From the NCBI RefSeq assembly GCF_014898815.1, contig NW_026515539.1, positions 1,488,001 to 1,552,000 of the forward strand: a stretch of 64,000 bases of DNA. The letters run 5' to 3'. The notes beneath the pieces were generated by a model. That model worked only from the letters and a program-made list of their open reading frames with translations, made no database searches and had not been told where the DNA came from. Both the position numbers and the translations under genes were made by a program. Positions 37,018-48,692 of the stretch are shown here, in pieces (within the stretch, counting starts at the first letter, position 1; the number at the start of each line of letters is the position of its first letter). The stretch comes from Panonychus citri (taxonomy: Eukaryota > Arthropoda > Arachnida > Trombidiformes > Tetranychidae).

Positions 37018-38412
37018 ATGCGAATCTGTTGGCAAATTCCGTTGACCGGTAAACCAGATCTTTCCTATTTTTATTCTTTACTCAAGTTATCAGAATCAAT
37101 CAACGCCGGTCACCATGTGACTATTGTATTTGCCGACATTTTGGCCTTTCTTGATAATTCTAAGTGTCCATTGGAATTGATTGACTCACGAGCCTCACTT
37201 TATAAACAAATATTCACTGGAGCCTTTGAATCTCTTGGTATTCCATTGGAAAATGTTACCTTTACCAAAGGAAGTGATTATCAGTTTGATAAAAATTATT
37301 CTCGAGATATTTTCCGTTTAGCGTCAATTGTTACCGAAACAGACGCAATTAAAGCAGGAATTAATGTCGTCAAACAAGTTGACCATCCATTATTAAGTGG
37401 TCTACTTTACCCTGTACTTCAGGTTGGTCGTTGTTCTGATTTTCGTTTCTTTCAGTTATTACCTTTTTCTTTATTCTACTTTTTTTCCTTCTCTTTTATT
37501 GTCCCTTTAATATCATTTCCATTCATATATTTATATGATGTTGAACTGATTTACTTTTCTATTCTCTCTCTCTTTCTTTCTCTTTCTCTCTTTCTAAACT
37601 ATCATTATCTTTTCTTACCACGTCTACAGGCTCTTGATGAAGAATATTTAAAAGTTGATGCCCAATTTGGAGACGAAAATCAAAGAGAAATTTTCAACTT
37701 TGCTGAGAAATACTTACCTCAAATCGGTTATTTAAAAAGACTACATATTATTCACAAACCAAGTAATTATCATTCCAATTAATTGACGAGTCTTATTGCT
37801 AACACGTTGCTGATTTCCATTGGAATTTTATTGTTTTGTTTAGCTCACAATAGATTATATTCATTATGAAACCGAGATTTTTAATCCCGATTATCAATCT
37901 GTCTTTTTTAATAGTTTCATGGTTAACTAATGTACCAGCTAATCCAGTCGAAGATGATAACAGGATTACCTTATTAGATGCCGCTGATGCTGTTAAGAGA
38001 AAGTTAAAGAAAGCATTTTGTCAGCCTGGAAACGTTGAAGTTAACGGAGTTTTATCTTTCGTAGAGAACATTATTTTCCCAGTTTTCAAACAGTTTCATC
38101 TAATGAGAAAAGATGATCACGGTGGACCAATTGATTATACTAATTATGATCAAATTGTTGCTGATTTTAAGAGTGAGGTAAGTATTGAAAAACTCTCGAA
38201 AATCACAAAATGTTTGAATAGGTTAATAAACATTTCTCTTTTCTCATTGACTAATTTAGCAATTGCATCCCGATGATCTTAAAAAATCAGTCGATGTTTA
38301 CATAAACAAATTGCTTGATCCAATTCGAAGTAAATTTAACGACGTCGAAGTGAAAAAACTGATCGATTTGGCCTATCCAGCTCCTGTTAAGTTTAAGAAA
38401 GTTAAAAGTTAG
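37018..38412 (+). CDS. Tyrosyl-tRNA synthetase-like paralogue lacking catalytic motifs
   Basis: Exons 37018-37422, 37630-37762, 37915-38177 and 38260-38412 are all in phase (317 aa). Splice positions match those of the downstream TyrRS gene exactly. It keeps the class I fold: HVTIVFADILAFLDN, the KGSDYQ region, KQVDHPLLSGLLYP and ALDEEYLKVDAQFG, then a well-conserved anticodon-binding domain (KRKLKKAFCQPGNVEVNGVL). The catalytic signatures are gone. TGKPHVAYY has become TGKPDLSYF (H to D, residue 14), the tyrosine-pocket YWG is CWQ, YPGLQ is YPVLQ, and KMSSS is PANPV (residues 187-191). The N-terminal 40-60 residues before the Rossmann strand are also missing from the first Met. There are no stops or frameshifts. 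Probably a retained non-catalytic paralogue. The start is uncertain because the frame stays open upstream to a possible acceptor at 36996. Confidence 0.82.
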
Positions 38413-38588
38413 TTTGTGCCACGAATTAATTACTTATCGTCAATGTTAAACATTTCCCTTAATCTGAAATAATCTATTCCTTGATTTGTCTCTAATTTTT
38501 TTACTAATCTGTCTTATCTTTTTCTCGTTTCTTTTTCTTTTTTTATATCTCTTGATATCTATATCTTTCTACATTTATCGTCGTCGTC

Positions 38589-40128
38589 ATGATTATTATT
38601 ACAGAAGAAAAATCAAAGAATAAGCAAGAAGTTACAACTGAAGAACCAAATGCTGATGAACTGAAAAAACGAGAAGAAAAGTATAAAATGATCACTAGGA
38701 ATCTCGAGGAAATCCTTGGTGATGAAAGATTAAAAGAAATACTTACTCAAAGAGATTTAACTGTTTACTGGGGAACCGCAACCACTGGTAAACCTCACGT
38801 GGCCTATTATGTTCCCATGGCTAAAATTGCCGATCTATTGAAAGCGGGTTGTCATGTGACCATTTTATTTGCCGATTTACATGCCTACCTGGACAATATG
38901 AAGGCTCCATTTGAATTATTGGCTTTACGAACTCAATATTATGAGAAAGTACTCAAAGCAGCCCTTGAATCTCTTGGTGTTCCCATTGATAAACTTGTTT
39001 TCCAAAAAGGCAGTGATTATCAGTTTGACTCGAAATTTACTCGTGAAATTTTAAGATTAGCTGCAGTCGAAACTGTTCACGATGCTAAAAAGGCGGGAGC
39101 TGAAGTAGTTAAGCAAGTTGAACATCCACTTTTAAGCAGTTTACTTTACCCTGGACTTCAGGTAATAATTAATTTTCTTACTCTTAATCAACAATCAGGA
39201 TAAGTAACAATGTAACAGAATTACTCGTTTTTCTAGTTACTCTTTATCTCTACTTTTGTATTGAATAATGATTTTGATTTCTATCATTTTTTTTTCACAG
39301 GCTCTTGATGAAGAATTTCTCAATGTTGATGCTCAATTCGGTGGTGTGGACCAAAGAAAAATCTTTACTCTGGCAGAAAAATACTTACCCTCTTTGGGTT
39401 ATTCCAAACGAATTCATCTCATGAATCCTATGAGTACGTTTCAGTTTTCGATAATCATCATAATGATTCAATGTTAATAACAATTTATCTTCGATTTATT
39501 AACTTTCTTTTTGCTTCTAATTAACAGTTCCAGGTTTAGCTGGTGGTAAGATGAGTTCCTCTGAAGCTGATTCTAAACTGGACTTATTAGATCCACCGGA
39601 GATTGTTGTTCGTAAATTGTCAAGCGCCAATTGTGAGGCGGGAAAAATTGAGGATAACGGATTAATAGCATTCATTAAACACGCAATTTTCCCCATTTTT
39701 CATGAAGTTAAATTATCTAACGAAGAATCCAATGGGAAAACAATTAATTATGATAATTATACATCATTGGAAACTGATTTTAAAGATTTGGTAATATTAT
39801 TAATATTGTTAATCGATTTGCTTTCAGTGTGAGATTGTGTTTGCACTCACACACACACCCAGAAACTAATCAAACCTGTTTTTTTTATTAATTACAATGT
39901 TTCTTTTTCTAATCTTAATAGAAATTAACACCCGATGATCTTAAATTGTTGGTCGGTGTTTATGTTAATCGTTTATTGGCACCAGTTCGTGAAAAGTTTG
40001 AAGATCCTGAATTGAAAAAGTTGGTTGAATCAGCTTATCCTACGAAACAATTAAACCAAGATGATGTTAGCAATGAAGTAACCAAATTATCAAGTCAATT
40101 AGAATCAACTCTATCTACTGCTGTATAA
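38589..40128 (+). CDS. TyrRS: Cytosolic tyrosyl-tRNA synthetase (minimal form, no EMAP-II domain)
   Basis: Exons 38589-39161, 39301-39433, 39528-39790 and 39922-40128 join in phase to give 391 aa. The enzyme charges tRNA-Tyr with tyrosine in the cytosol (class I aaRS). Catalytic signatures are intact: YWGTATTGKPHVAYY (Y60, H70), KQVEHPLLS, YPGLQALDEEFLNVDAQFGG, and KMSSS at residues 243-247. The anticodon-binding helical domain follows and ends near residue 365. The protein then stops after a short acidic/Ser tail. The C-terminal EMAP-II-like domain of human and insect TyrRS is absent, and I see no such exon downstream. Start: ATG 38589 gives a Lys/Glu-rich leader, but TTACAG at 38600-38605 resembles a splice acceptor, so the first residues are uncertain. 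It follows the degenerate paralogue by 176 nt. Confidence 0.93.
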
Positions 40129-41298
40129 CAATTAAAAAAATAATATGCTGTTAAGATTAATGAGATGATTGAACACAAATTGAAATATTTAAAGGATCTA
40201 TTTAATATTCGCGTTTGGATACAACTATTAAAACATTTAAGCAAATCAGTCAATCACCATTAAAATTGATAACCAAGGAATTATTTCCTTTTAATTATTA
40301 TCCTCTACACTGTTAATTACATTTAATTGTAATATTTTTCGCACTTTATATTTACGGTAATTGTTGTATGAGATGGTTAATGGTTTATTTTATTCGGGTT
40401 ATCAACAAGTTCTGGCGTCAATTCTTTGAAATCCAACATTGTTAATGATTTAATTTTTCGACGAAATAAAATTCAGTTTTTTTAAGTTAAACAATTAACT
40501 AATTATAAAATCTAAAACTTAGTCCGAATAAAAAAATCACAAAACCTTGAAAATTTACACGAATATTTTTCGAAGTGTTTTTTCAACTGGACCTAAATCG
40601 ATCTTCGAAATTAAAAATACAAATTAAAACACAAATTGATCTTTAATTTTTGCGAAGATGAACAATTAACTAACTATGGTTATCGAGAATTCATATTTTT
40701 CAGAAGAACAATTTTATCGATTCTTCAAAAATTCGGCTGAACAGTTTTCATGGAATCGTTGGGTGAAAACTCAATACGACAGAACTTATCGATGCCCCTG
40801 ATATTTTGTTAACAATTGAACTCAGCAATCAAATCAAATTTAATTTGATTCTTCGATTAAAACCTTCATTTCATATCGCAAGTAGTCAAGGTTAACAATC
40901 AATTTAAATGTCACAATTGAATAACTAACAACAAAAATTATCAAATTCACGAGAATGAAAGTAATCAAATGGTTTAAACTAAACAATCTCTGAGTTTTAT
41001 CGCTTAATTGTTACGATTGTTAACCAGAAAATCAGTCAATTGCGATTAAATTGAAAACAACTAAGTAATCAAATTGTTAATATCAATATTTTTGCTGAAT
41101 AAAATATAATCTAAACTTTAAATGTTATTTTGTTTCCATTGAAATCAAAAGTTACTCATCAATTTGTAATAACATCTGATTGTTTATCAATCATCTACAT
41201 TAACAATTAAACATTAATCAATAATGTAAATAATATAATAATTGATATGGCTGTAAATCAGTTAATTATTAAGATACGATAAAGAAATGTTAATACAG
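40129..41298. other. Intergenic region between TyrRS and the cystatin-like gene
   Basis: AT-rich DNA with TyrRS 3' UTR at the left. I searched for a downstream EMAP-II-type exon and found none. Nothing else recognised. Confidence 0.5.
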
Positions 41299-41306
41299 TA
41301 TAAAAG
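41299..41306 (+). promoter_or_regulatory. TATA box of the cystatin-like gene
   Basis: TATAAAAG lies 100 nt upstream of the ATG at 41406. A TSS about 30 nt downstream (near 41330) would give a 5' UTR of roughly 75 nt. The match to the TATA consensus and its spacing are good. Confidence 0.55.
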
Positions 41307-41405
41307 GACAAAGTAATTAACCGATTAATTTTAGTGTATCTCATTAAGTGTAATCATCAGAGTGTTAAACTGTTTGCTTAATTGTTTATTGTGACAGAAA
41401 AATTA

Positions 41406-41901
41406 ATGAAAATGTACAGACAACAATTAACAACACTGATTTTCATCACAATCTTTACTGTGTCAGTTAATTGTTTCGCTATTCAATACGCCAATAAAGC
41501 AGCAAATGAATTCACTCCTATTCCCGTTACTGATCCATTGGTTATTGATGATGTTCAGTTCGTAATCAATCAAATTAACTCATTATCATCGTCTAAATAT
41601 TTGGTTAAATCAATAAGAATTAAAAAAGCGTTTATATTGTTGAAGGAATATGTTAGATTAACATTTGATTTAGCAGCTACGAAATGTGCCAAGGATTCAC
41701 AAAGCCCTTTGGACAAATGTCCGATTGATAAAACAAAGGTAATTACAATTATATTCCTAATTGAATAATCTACTAAGATAATTAACTAATTGTTGTTTCA
41801 CTTTACAGCCAATAACAACTTGTGCTGAAGTAATTGTTGACAATACACCTTGGAGAGAGGTCAAGAAAAAGATCACCAATTTCGGCAATTGTAAACCCTA
41901 A
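41406..41901 (+). CDS. Secreted cystatin-like protein with altered inhibitory loop
   Basis: Two exons, 41406-41738 and 41809-41901, in phase 0, give 141 aa. Residues 1-23 are a signal peptide (MKMYRQQLTTLIFITIFTVS, then VNC). The rest follows the type-2 cystatin plan: an N-terminal helix (VIDDVQFVINQINS), a beta strand ending YVRLTFDLAATKC, a first disulfide pair (C94/C105, TKC...DKC), a second pair (C116/C139), and the second-hairpin PW at 125-126. Cystatins inhibit papain-like cysteine proteases through the N-terminal Gly, the QxVxG first loop and the PW loop. Here the QxVxG site is AFILL-like and the N-terminal Gly is replaced by TDP, so inhibition of papain-type enzymes is doubtful. ATG choice: first Met after the TATA box. 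A non-inhibitory secreted role is inferred. Confidence 0.72.
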
Positions 41902-43760
41902 ATTGTCAATGACAATCAATTTGATGATAATTGTGGAAACAAATCCAACCAATCTAAGCTTTAATTGTTGTTAATTGTTATCGTTTTCCAGTTCATCTCC
42001 ACCGACACAATCACAATAACTTTCGTACCAAATGCTTATAACTAGCTGATTGAATCTTGACAATTAAACATGAAAATGAAGATATAATAACTTATCAACT
42101 CGTATTCCAAGTTAATTATCATTAACTATTATCTTACACTTGGATTAATGATCAAATCTCTTTAAGCTCTAAATCGTTGGTTACCTTGAGAGTTGAAAGG
42201 TTAATCATTTACTTTGTACCAGGCGAAGCTTTTAAATTAAGACTAACACCCTCGATTGATGCTCCAAGTGAATTTAAACCCGCATCTTTATCCTCAAGGG
42301 GCGAGTTTGGAGTTAACAACAAATATCACCATTCCAATGGGTGAATTTTGATCATCACTTTCATGACAATCAATTGATTATTTAAGCTCAACTGATTATC
42401 ATCACTTTTTATTTGCTCCACTGATTTACTAATCTTGTTTACGTATTAAGATTATCATTCAGATACCAGTGAGAGATTGATTAAAGGTGCAAGTGAATTG
42501 TAAGTGCCTATCAAATGCTAATTGTAAAGTGAAAATGTAAATATGATTAACTAAATTGGGGGAAAGGGAGTAGACAATATTAATCACATGTAAACAGATT
42601 GTAAACATTGAGAGTAACAGTTAACTGGATTAAGATTTTTTATTATTAATGTTTCTGTTTGATGATGATGATTAGTTGATTGTTGTTAACAAGATGTTGT
42701 ATTTATTAGTTGTCATCTCGTGTATTTTAATAGCTAAGCCAATTAGAGTATCAACTTTGAAATTTAATTAGCTAATCAGATGTAAAATAATATTAATACT
42801 TTGCGATTCACTTTCATTGAAAACATTATCATTCATTTGATTTGGTTATTAGGAGCAATTTGTTTCCATCTCCTTACAACTGGTCAATGAATCTCCATCA
42901 ATGGTTGTGGTCATCGGAGTGAAAATTATATCATGATAATTATCATGTTATCTGAATTATCTACCTGGTGATTTACTGTTAGTTTAATAACTTCGAGTGA
43001 GTGTTAACCTGAATCTCTGTGTTTTTTTTTCATCCTCATCTTTCAAACCCTATACATATTGGGTGGGTGGTAGAGTTGTACAGTGTGGGTATAAAAAAAT
43101 AGATATTCCAACCCTATAAACCAGAATTTATCTGTTAGAACTTTTCGATTGGTGAAAATTTTGATATTTCTCTTTGAGAACTTATCTGCTCTCTTTGGAT
43201 TCCAATTGAATCTTTCCGAATATCTTTTAAGAAGATAATTAATCGTAAAGAGTAAACCGAGATTCGAGTTCATAAATTGCGATTCTAATGTCCAGGTAAC
43301 CTCAAAGTTCATGTTGACCTTGTGAAGGTTAGAAAAGTTGAAAGAACGAAAAAAATGAATACTCAGTCTTGTTATTTGGAAACAGAGAATCATTGAAGCA
43401 AATTAAATACAATTAAGGTCAGAGCATAAGACATGGTCATCATGATGGTCATTCTCACCCTGAAAGAAAACATGTTTCCTCCTGATCACAACAATTTCCT
43501 AATCAAATAAAATTATCATTTACTTAACACTGGACACAAACAGTAACAATAAAACTCCCAGACAGATTCAACCTTCAACTTTGTCAATGTCCAGGTAATA
43601 TTATCACAAGTGGACATTACCTTTAAGTGACAACAAAGTGGACATACAGCTAAATAAAAAGTGTGATAACCAAATTATACCAAAAATGTATGGTCCATTT
43701 AAATGATCAACAACATAATGTACATGCTGATTAGTAAAGGTATATAATAATTTAGAGATA

Positions 43761-43785
43761 AACTTCCGGTCAGTTAGCGGAAGTT
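43761..43785. promoter_or_regulatory. Inverted pair of ETS-type sites
   Basis: AACTTCCG (43761-43768) and CGGAAGTT (43778-43785) are exact reverse complements separated by nine bases. ACTTCCGG contains the canonical ETS core. Candidate paired binding site, not demonstrated. Confidence 0.4.
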
Positions 43786-45031
43786 GATATGATAATTGAA
43801 TCCAATAGAATCTGAAAACCCATTTGAACATTGATCATCATATTTACTAATTGTTATTATCAAATACATAAAGTGATAAAGGAAAGATACAAACAACATG
43901 GACACACACACGCATACACTGATAGACAAACACTCACTGACCATTGAGTGACCATTAAGTGTTTTTATTAGCAAAAAATTATCAACAATAAAGGTAGATT
44001 AAGATTAATAAACTCTTGAGATTATAACATTTGATTATCTGTGTTTAGTTTATTATTTTGTTGATGACATTTGATTATTATTGTTATTTTTGTAATACTT
44101 TGACTCCCCTTACCCTTGACCATTACAATAAACACAAATACGTGCCTCTGTTAGTTGTTAATAGTGACCAGTTTATGTGTAACTATGTTTTCCAGTGTCC
44201 ACTAGTACCTTTGGGTATTTTCTTGTCAATGGTCAAGAAGTGACAACTATTGTCCAAAGAAACAGGAAGTACGGTGTAAGATTTGTTGTCCACTATTGTC
44301 CATAGGTGTTAATACAATTTAGAATCTTTTATTTTCTCTCTCTCTCTTCTTATGGTCACTTCAATGTTTGACCTCACAATCTACAAAAGATGATGATCAA
44401 AAGTGAAGACGACAAAAGGTCAGTTTATCTTCATTGATAATTTTCTCTCTCTCTTATTTTTTTGCTATTCAAAGGTTGTTTAGGTTTATATCTTTGGTCA
44501 TCTTGTCACCACTGACCACTGACATAAAGTTAATAATCATTTGGTACCATAATCAATATGTTGGACATTCACAATTTGAACATACTAAATTCAATTATAT
44601 TAATATAACAATTTTTTACCTTAAGTGTCATTATTGATTGTTGAGATTTAATAATAATAATATTATACAATTTGCTTGGACAATTATTATCTCAATAAAA
44701 AAAATACAATTGAATTAACCACATACACAATTTAAAAGTAATCGTGATAATTTAACAACAATCAACAACAATGTTGATAATCATAATAATGATCATCTAA
44801 AGATATCAAGTGTCACCCAGTTTTTTTTAATATAAATTCCGATTTAATATCATCATCAAATTGTGATAACAATCAAATAAGGTTTATCACCTTGATTAAT
44901 TACAAGAAAAAAATGAAACTTGATCAACTTAATCTCAACGCTTTCTAAATGTATTGTAAGTTGATTAGTGAATTTGCAGAGATGAAGGGTAACCATTGAA
45001 ATTACTTGAAGATGAAACCGAAGATGAAGAT

Positions 45032-45055
45032 GAGAGAGAGAGAGAGAGAGAGAGA
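45032..45055 (+). repeat. (GA)n microsatellite
   Basis: About 12 GA units in noncoding DNA between the cystatin-like and homeobox genes. Confidence 0.93.
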
Positions 45056-47104
45056 CGAGATGATAAAGTGAAAGAAAGAGGAAGAGGCGTAAATTGGTGA
45101 CCTCTCCCATTCTCTCCCCGCTCTTCTCAAGGGAAGTGACTATTTTATCCTCCAGTGGGTATGCGAGTGGGAAAATACCTCGAGAAAAGTGTCTATGGTA
45201 AATGTTACCTTTTAAAAGTAACTTATTAGCAGAGAGAACTGAAGATGAACAAATGATAATTTATTATCGAATTTGTATTTAATTTCGATTAGTTTTAGAA
45301 CATAAATTAGAACTTTTTTTTATTATTCTTTTCTATTTTTGATATATTTTAAATCCCATTTCCATATATATATAGATCTAGAGTATTCATCACTTTCGAG
45401 ATATTGTATCTGAAACCAATTAGAATTTCATCTTCATGATAACTATTTAGTATCATGAGTTATCACCCTGAGGATATTTACTATTGAACAAGTGTTGAGT
45501 TTACTTGGGATGATAAAAAGGAAGATAAATGATGATAAAGATGAAGCGATGTATTCAAAGTTCTGTATATATAGATAAATTAAGGAATTTGGAATCACAA
45601 CTTTCTCAGAAGAACCAGAACTTTTTTTTTCTCCTTCTAATCTAATATATTTTATAGATGGAAATGATTTTCACCTTTTATGACAGAATTCTCATGGAGG
45701 TGTATCATGGAGAGAAAGTTTCATCAACTGATTCATTATTCCGAACATGATATGTATCAGTAAGCAAAAGAGAAGCGAAATCTTTTCATGGGGAAAAAGA
45801 AGAAGAAAAAAATTGGATTTGTTTTTTTTTCTCTCTGAGATTAAAAGTTTTTTTCTTCGCTCTCTTCTGGTGATATTTTCATTCTTAAAGGTGAATCGTA
45901 TCCAATTGATTTTCCCTTTACAGGGGAACACCAAATATATACAACAGAATTGTAATAATCACCATGAAACTACTTCCTGATTTTTTTCTTCTCAAATAAA
46001 TTAATGAGTGAATGGGAAACGGAAACAAAGGAAGTGAGTGAACCTTTTTTACGATTCTGGTATCATTAGAATCTTTTTTTTCTCCTATTCGAATTACCTG
46101 AGTTCTAATCATCAAACTTATCTATCTAATGAGAGAATCAAATTATTCATCATCAAGATTATTTACATGAAAATATTCAATTGATTATCATTAACATTTC
46201 AAGTTATCTTTTTGTACATTTGTCTTTCTCATTCATTATTTTTCACCATGAGAGGATTTCATGATAAATATGGATGAGAGAGAGAGAGAGAGACTCATAT
46301 TGAGTGAGATACAAAAAAAAACAAGAATGATAATAAGCCAGAGGTATTCAGTATTCAGTTGGAATAATATTATTGTGAGAATTTTTTTTCTTTTCTCTCT
46401 CCCACTTCGACTATGAAACTTTTACCTTATTCATCTTCTTGCTTATCATCATCATGTTTCTCATCATCGAAGAGAAAAAAAGAGAGAGATAAGATGAATG
46501 ATGAAAGGAGGGTATTCGGGGGAGGGGAAGGAATGAATGTTATATAGGCTGGAAAAGACATTCTCATTGGTTGAATTTCGAGTTGGAACATTTTTACACG
46601 CCCTTTTTTTCATCTTCATCATACTTGTGTATTAACATTTAGTTCAGCAAATATTTTCATAACTAGATCAATATTATCATCCACGTGACTCTCAGGTCCT
46701 TTTTTATTACCTTATAGACTTGAAGATGTTATTATTATATTATCAATATGTATGTATAAGTTTATTTGATCATAATAATACAACAGGTAAACAAATTAAT
46801 TTAATTACAAGACGAGTTTTTCTGTCTTTTTGTTATTCCTTAATTCAGTTCAGTTTCATCGTCATCATCATCATGATAGACAAGCAGACAAATAATAGTA
46901 CATGTTATGTATGATGAAAACTCAGCGAGTGAAGATAACTTTTTTTTTCTTTGCTAATTGCTGGATAGAAATACGAGTTAATTATATAATTAGTTAATTG
47001 ATGATAATAGTGATGATTAATAATCGCAAAGTTTATGAATTGAATTACTCATTTGCTTTTTCTCCCCATGAACTTACCTGTTCAGTTTAGGATTTTTTTA
47101 CCTT

Positions 47105-47614
47105 TCAGAATTTTGAATTTCGCCTGAACTTTGCTCGACGATTTTGAAACCAGATCTGAATCTTATTCACTGGGAGATTTAATTTCAATGAAAGTTCAGT
47201 TAAACACTTTGAATCAGGATAATGGGTTAGATTGTAAAAAACATTTTCCATTGAATTGATTTGCCTGAGGGTGAAATTTATCCGAGTTCGTCTATAGTTT
47301 GATGATGAGGATGAAGATGAAGATGAAGGTGAACTGAGTTGTAATTGATTATATCTTTTAGATTGAAACAATGAACCAGAAACTGAATCTAAATTATTAT
47401 CCGTTGATTGATTTTCATTAATCAATTTAACCATTTCATTAGTTTCACAGTTGAAATTATCATTTTCATGGTAATAATCTGATTGATTAAATTGATGTCC
47501 AAAGTTATTTGAAAGTTGATCACAAACTTGATGATTAGAAACCAAATTGATTTGATCACTAATCACATTGAAAAGTGATGATGATGAGGAAAGGTGATTA
47601 ACTTGATTATCCAT
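47105..47614 (-). CDS. Short divergent Q50 paired-like homeodomain protein
   Basis: A single exon from ATG 47612-47614 to TGA at 47105-47107 encodes 169 aa. Residues 1-105 are Asn/Ser/Gln-rich with an acidic patch and a Ser run (SSPSSSSSSSSS). The homeodomain occupies residues about 106-165: RRTRINFTLRQIN, the paired-class HYPD turn, and helix 3 IQIWFQNRRAKFRR with Q50, N51 and R53. RAKFR resembles Phox2/PHDP-type paired-like homeodomains, but helix 1 (SMENVFYNLT) is divergent and I will not assign a named family. The protein ends four residues after the homeodomain, with no OAR or other C-terminal motif. A donor-like CAG/GTAAGT downstream of the stop hints that other isoforms might exist. 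Role: sequence-specific DNA-binding transcription factor (inferred). It lies 1.1 kb 3' of arrowhead on the same strand. Confidence 0.82.
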   Translation of the reverse strand: MDNQVNHLSSSSSLFNVISDQINLVSNHQVCDQLSNNFGHQFNQSDYYHENDNFNCETNEMVKLINENQSTDNNLDSVSGSLFQSKRYNQLQLSSPSSSSSSSSSNYRRTRINFTLRQINSMENVFYNLTHYPDSKCLTELSLKLNLPVNKIQIWFQNRRAKFRRNSKF

Positions 47615-48692
47615 GAATATTAGTTAATCTTTTCCGATGGATTAAAAGTTCACTGATTTGATTGTTGAGACTAAAACTTGATCAATATTCATTGAATATT
47701 CATTTGAAACTGAAACATTGGTGATTTATTTTTAACCAATAAACAAACAAAACAACATCATCACTCTGAAGGATGAAGATAAAGATTAGGATGATAAAAA
47801 TGAGGATAAACTGAAAGATAATAATCAGAGGGATTAAGATTGACAGAATTATCTTAATTATCTTGATTAACACTTCCTCCATCGTGGTAACAGAAATACA
47901 GTTTATCAATCAACCAGAAATTCAAGACTCAGCAAATTCAATCAATGATTTATTTTTAATCATTACAATTTAATGTGTAACCTCATTGATATTGAACAAT
48001 TAATTAATTGCTCACTTAAATATCTAATCAGTGAAAGTATCAATTGATTTTCATAGTTACTTTTTTGTTAGTCTATCTAATTGTTATTAACTTTGTTTTT
48101 TTTTCACTGTTCATTCAAAATCATTTAATGATTCAAATTTTTAATTGTTATCATCAATTTATGTTAATCTGTTGATTAGAATTACAATTTAGTTGTTTTG
48201 TTTTCAATAGTAATTAAGGGTAATGATTAACAGAATAAAACTTAATCTTATTTTTTGAGTGTTTTGGAAAAAGTTAAATATAAATTAATTGTTTTGAGAT
48301 GAAAATTATAACCAAATTACAACGAATTGGAGTTTTTTTTTGTTCTTAAATATAATATTTGTACATTTTGCGTCGAATCTTGAGAAAAAGAAGTGGAACT
48401 GGGGGAAAAAGAGGAAATTCGACAAGGGGAAAAAGTTCTAGATTCGAGGATTAAGATCTTTTCATGTTATGTGTTCGTTGCCCATTCCAGACTCATGATG
48501 ATGATAAAGTGGCAGATGATTTAATTTACACATGAAGGTGGGATTGCATTTAAATAATAGTCTTACTTGATGAGCATCATGATGATCAATTATTGATGAT
48601 GATGAACACAACCTTTGTCATGATGATGATGATGATGAAATTGTACGTATCAGTTAGATGAGAATTGGTATGATGATGATGATGAGAATGAA
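47615..48692. other. Intergenic region between the two homeobox genes
   Basis: It contains the arrowhead 3' UTR, which is TGA/ATC-repeat rich at 48490-48640, and the upstream region of the paired-like gene. AT-rich; no other feature seen. Confidence 0.5.

Larger units (their letters stand above)
41902..47104. other. Intergenic region between the cystatin-like and homeobox genes
   Basis: No gene recognised in 5.2 kb. 42140-42330 is a slightly GC-richer patch. 43531-44682 carries 11 TGGACA/TGTCCA hexamers. 43761-43785 is an inverted ETS pair. 45032-45055 and 46275-46292 are GA tracts. An open frame at 43043-43393 (minus) has no recognisable domain and is treated as noise. Confidence 0.5.

Noticed and set aside
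37866..38276. Alternative start ATG 37866 giving a hydrophobic leader in front of the TyrRS-like anticodon-binding domain
   Set aside because: The leader is the polypyrimidine tract of the 3' splice site at 37914; the splice phase to the upstream exon is perfect and matches the sister gene.
43043..43393. 116-codon minus-strand open frame
   Set aside because: No domain, Phe/Lys/Asn-rich composition expected of AT-rich noncoding DNA, no promoter or polyA context.
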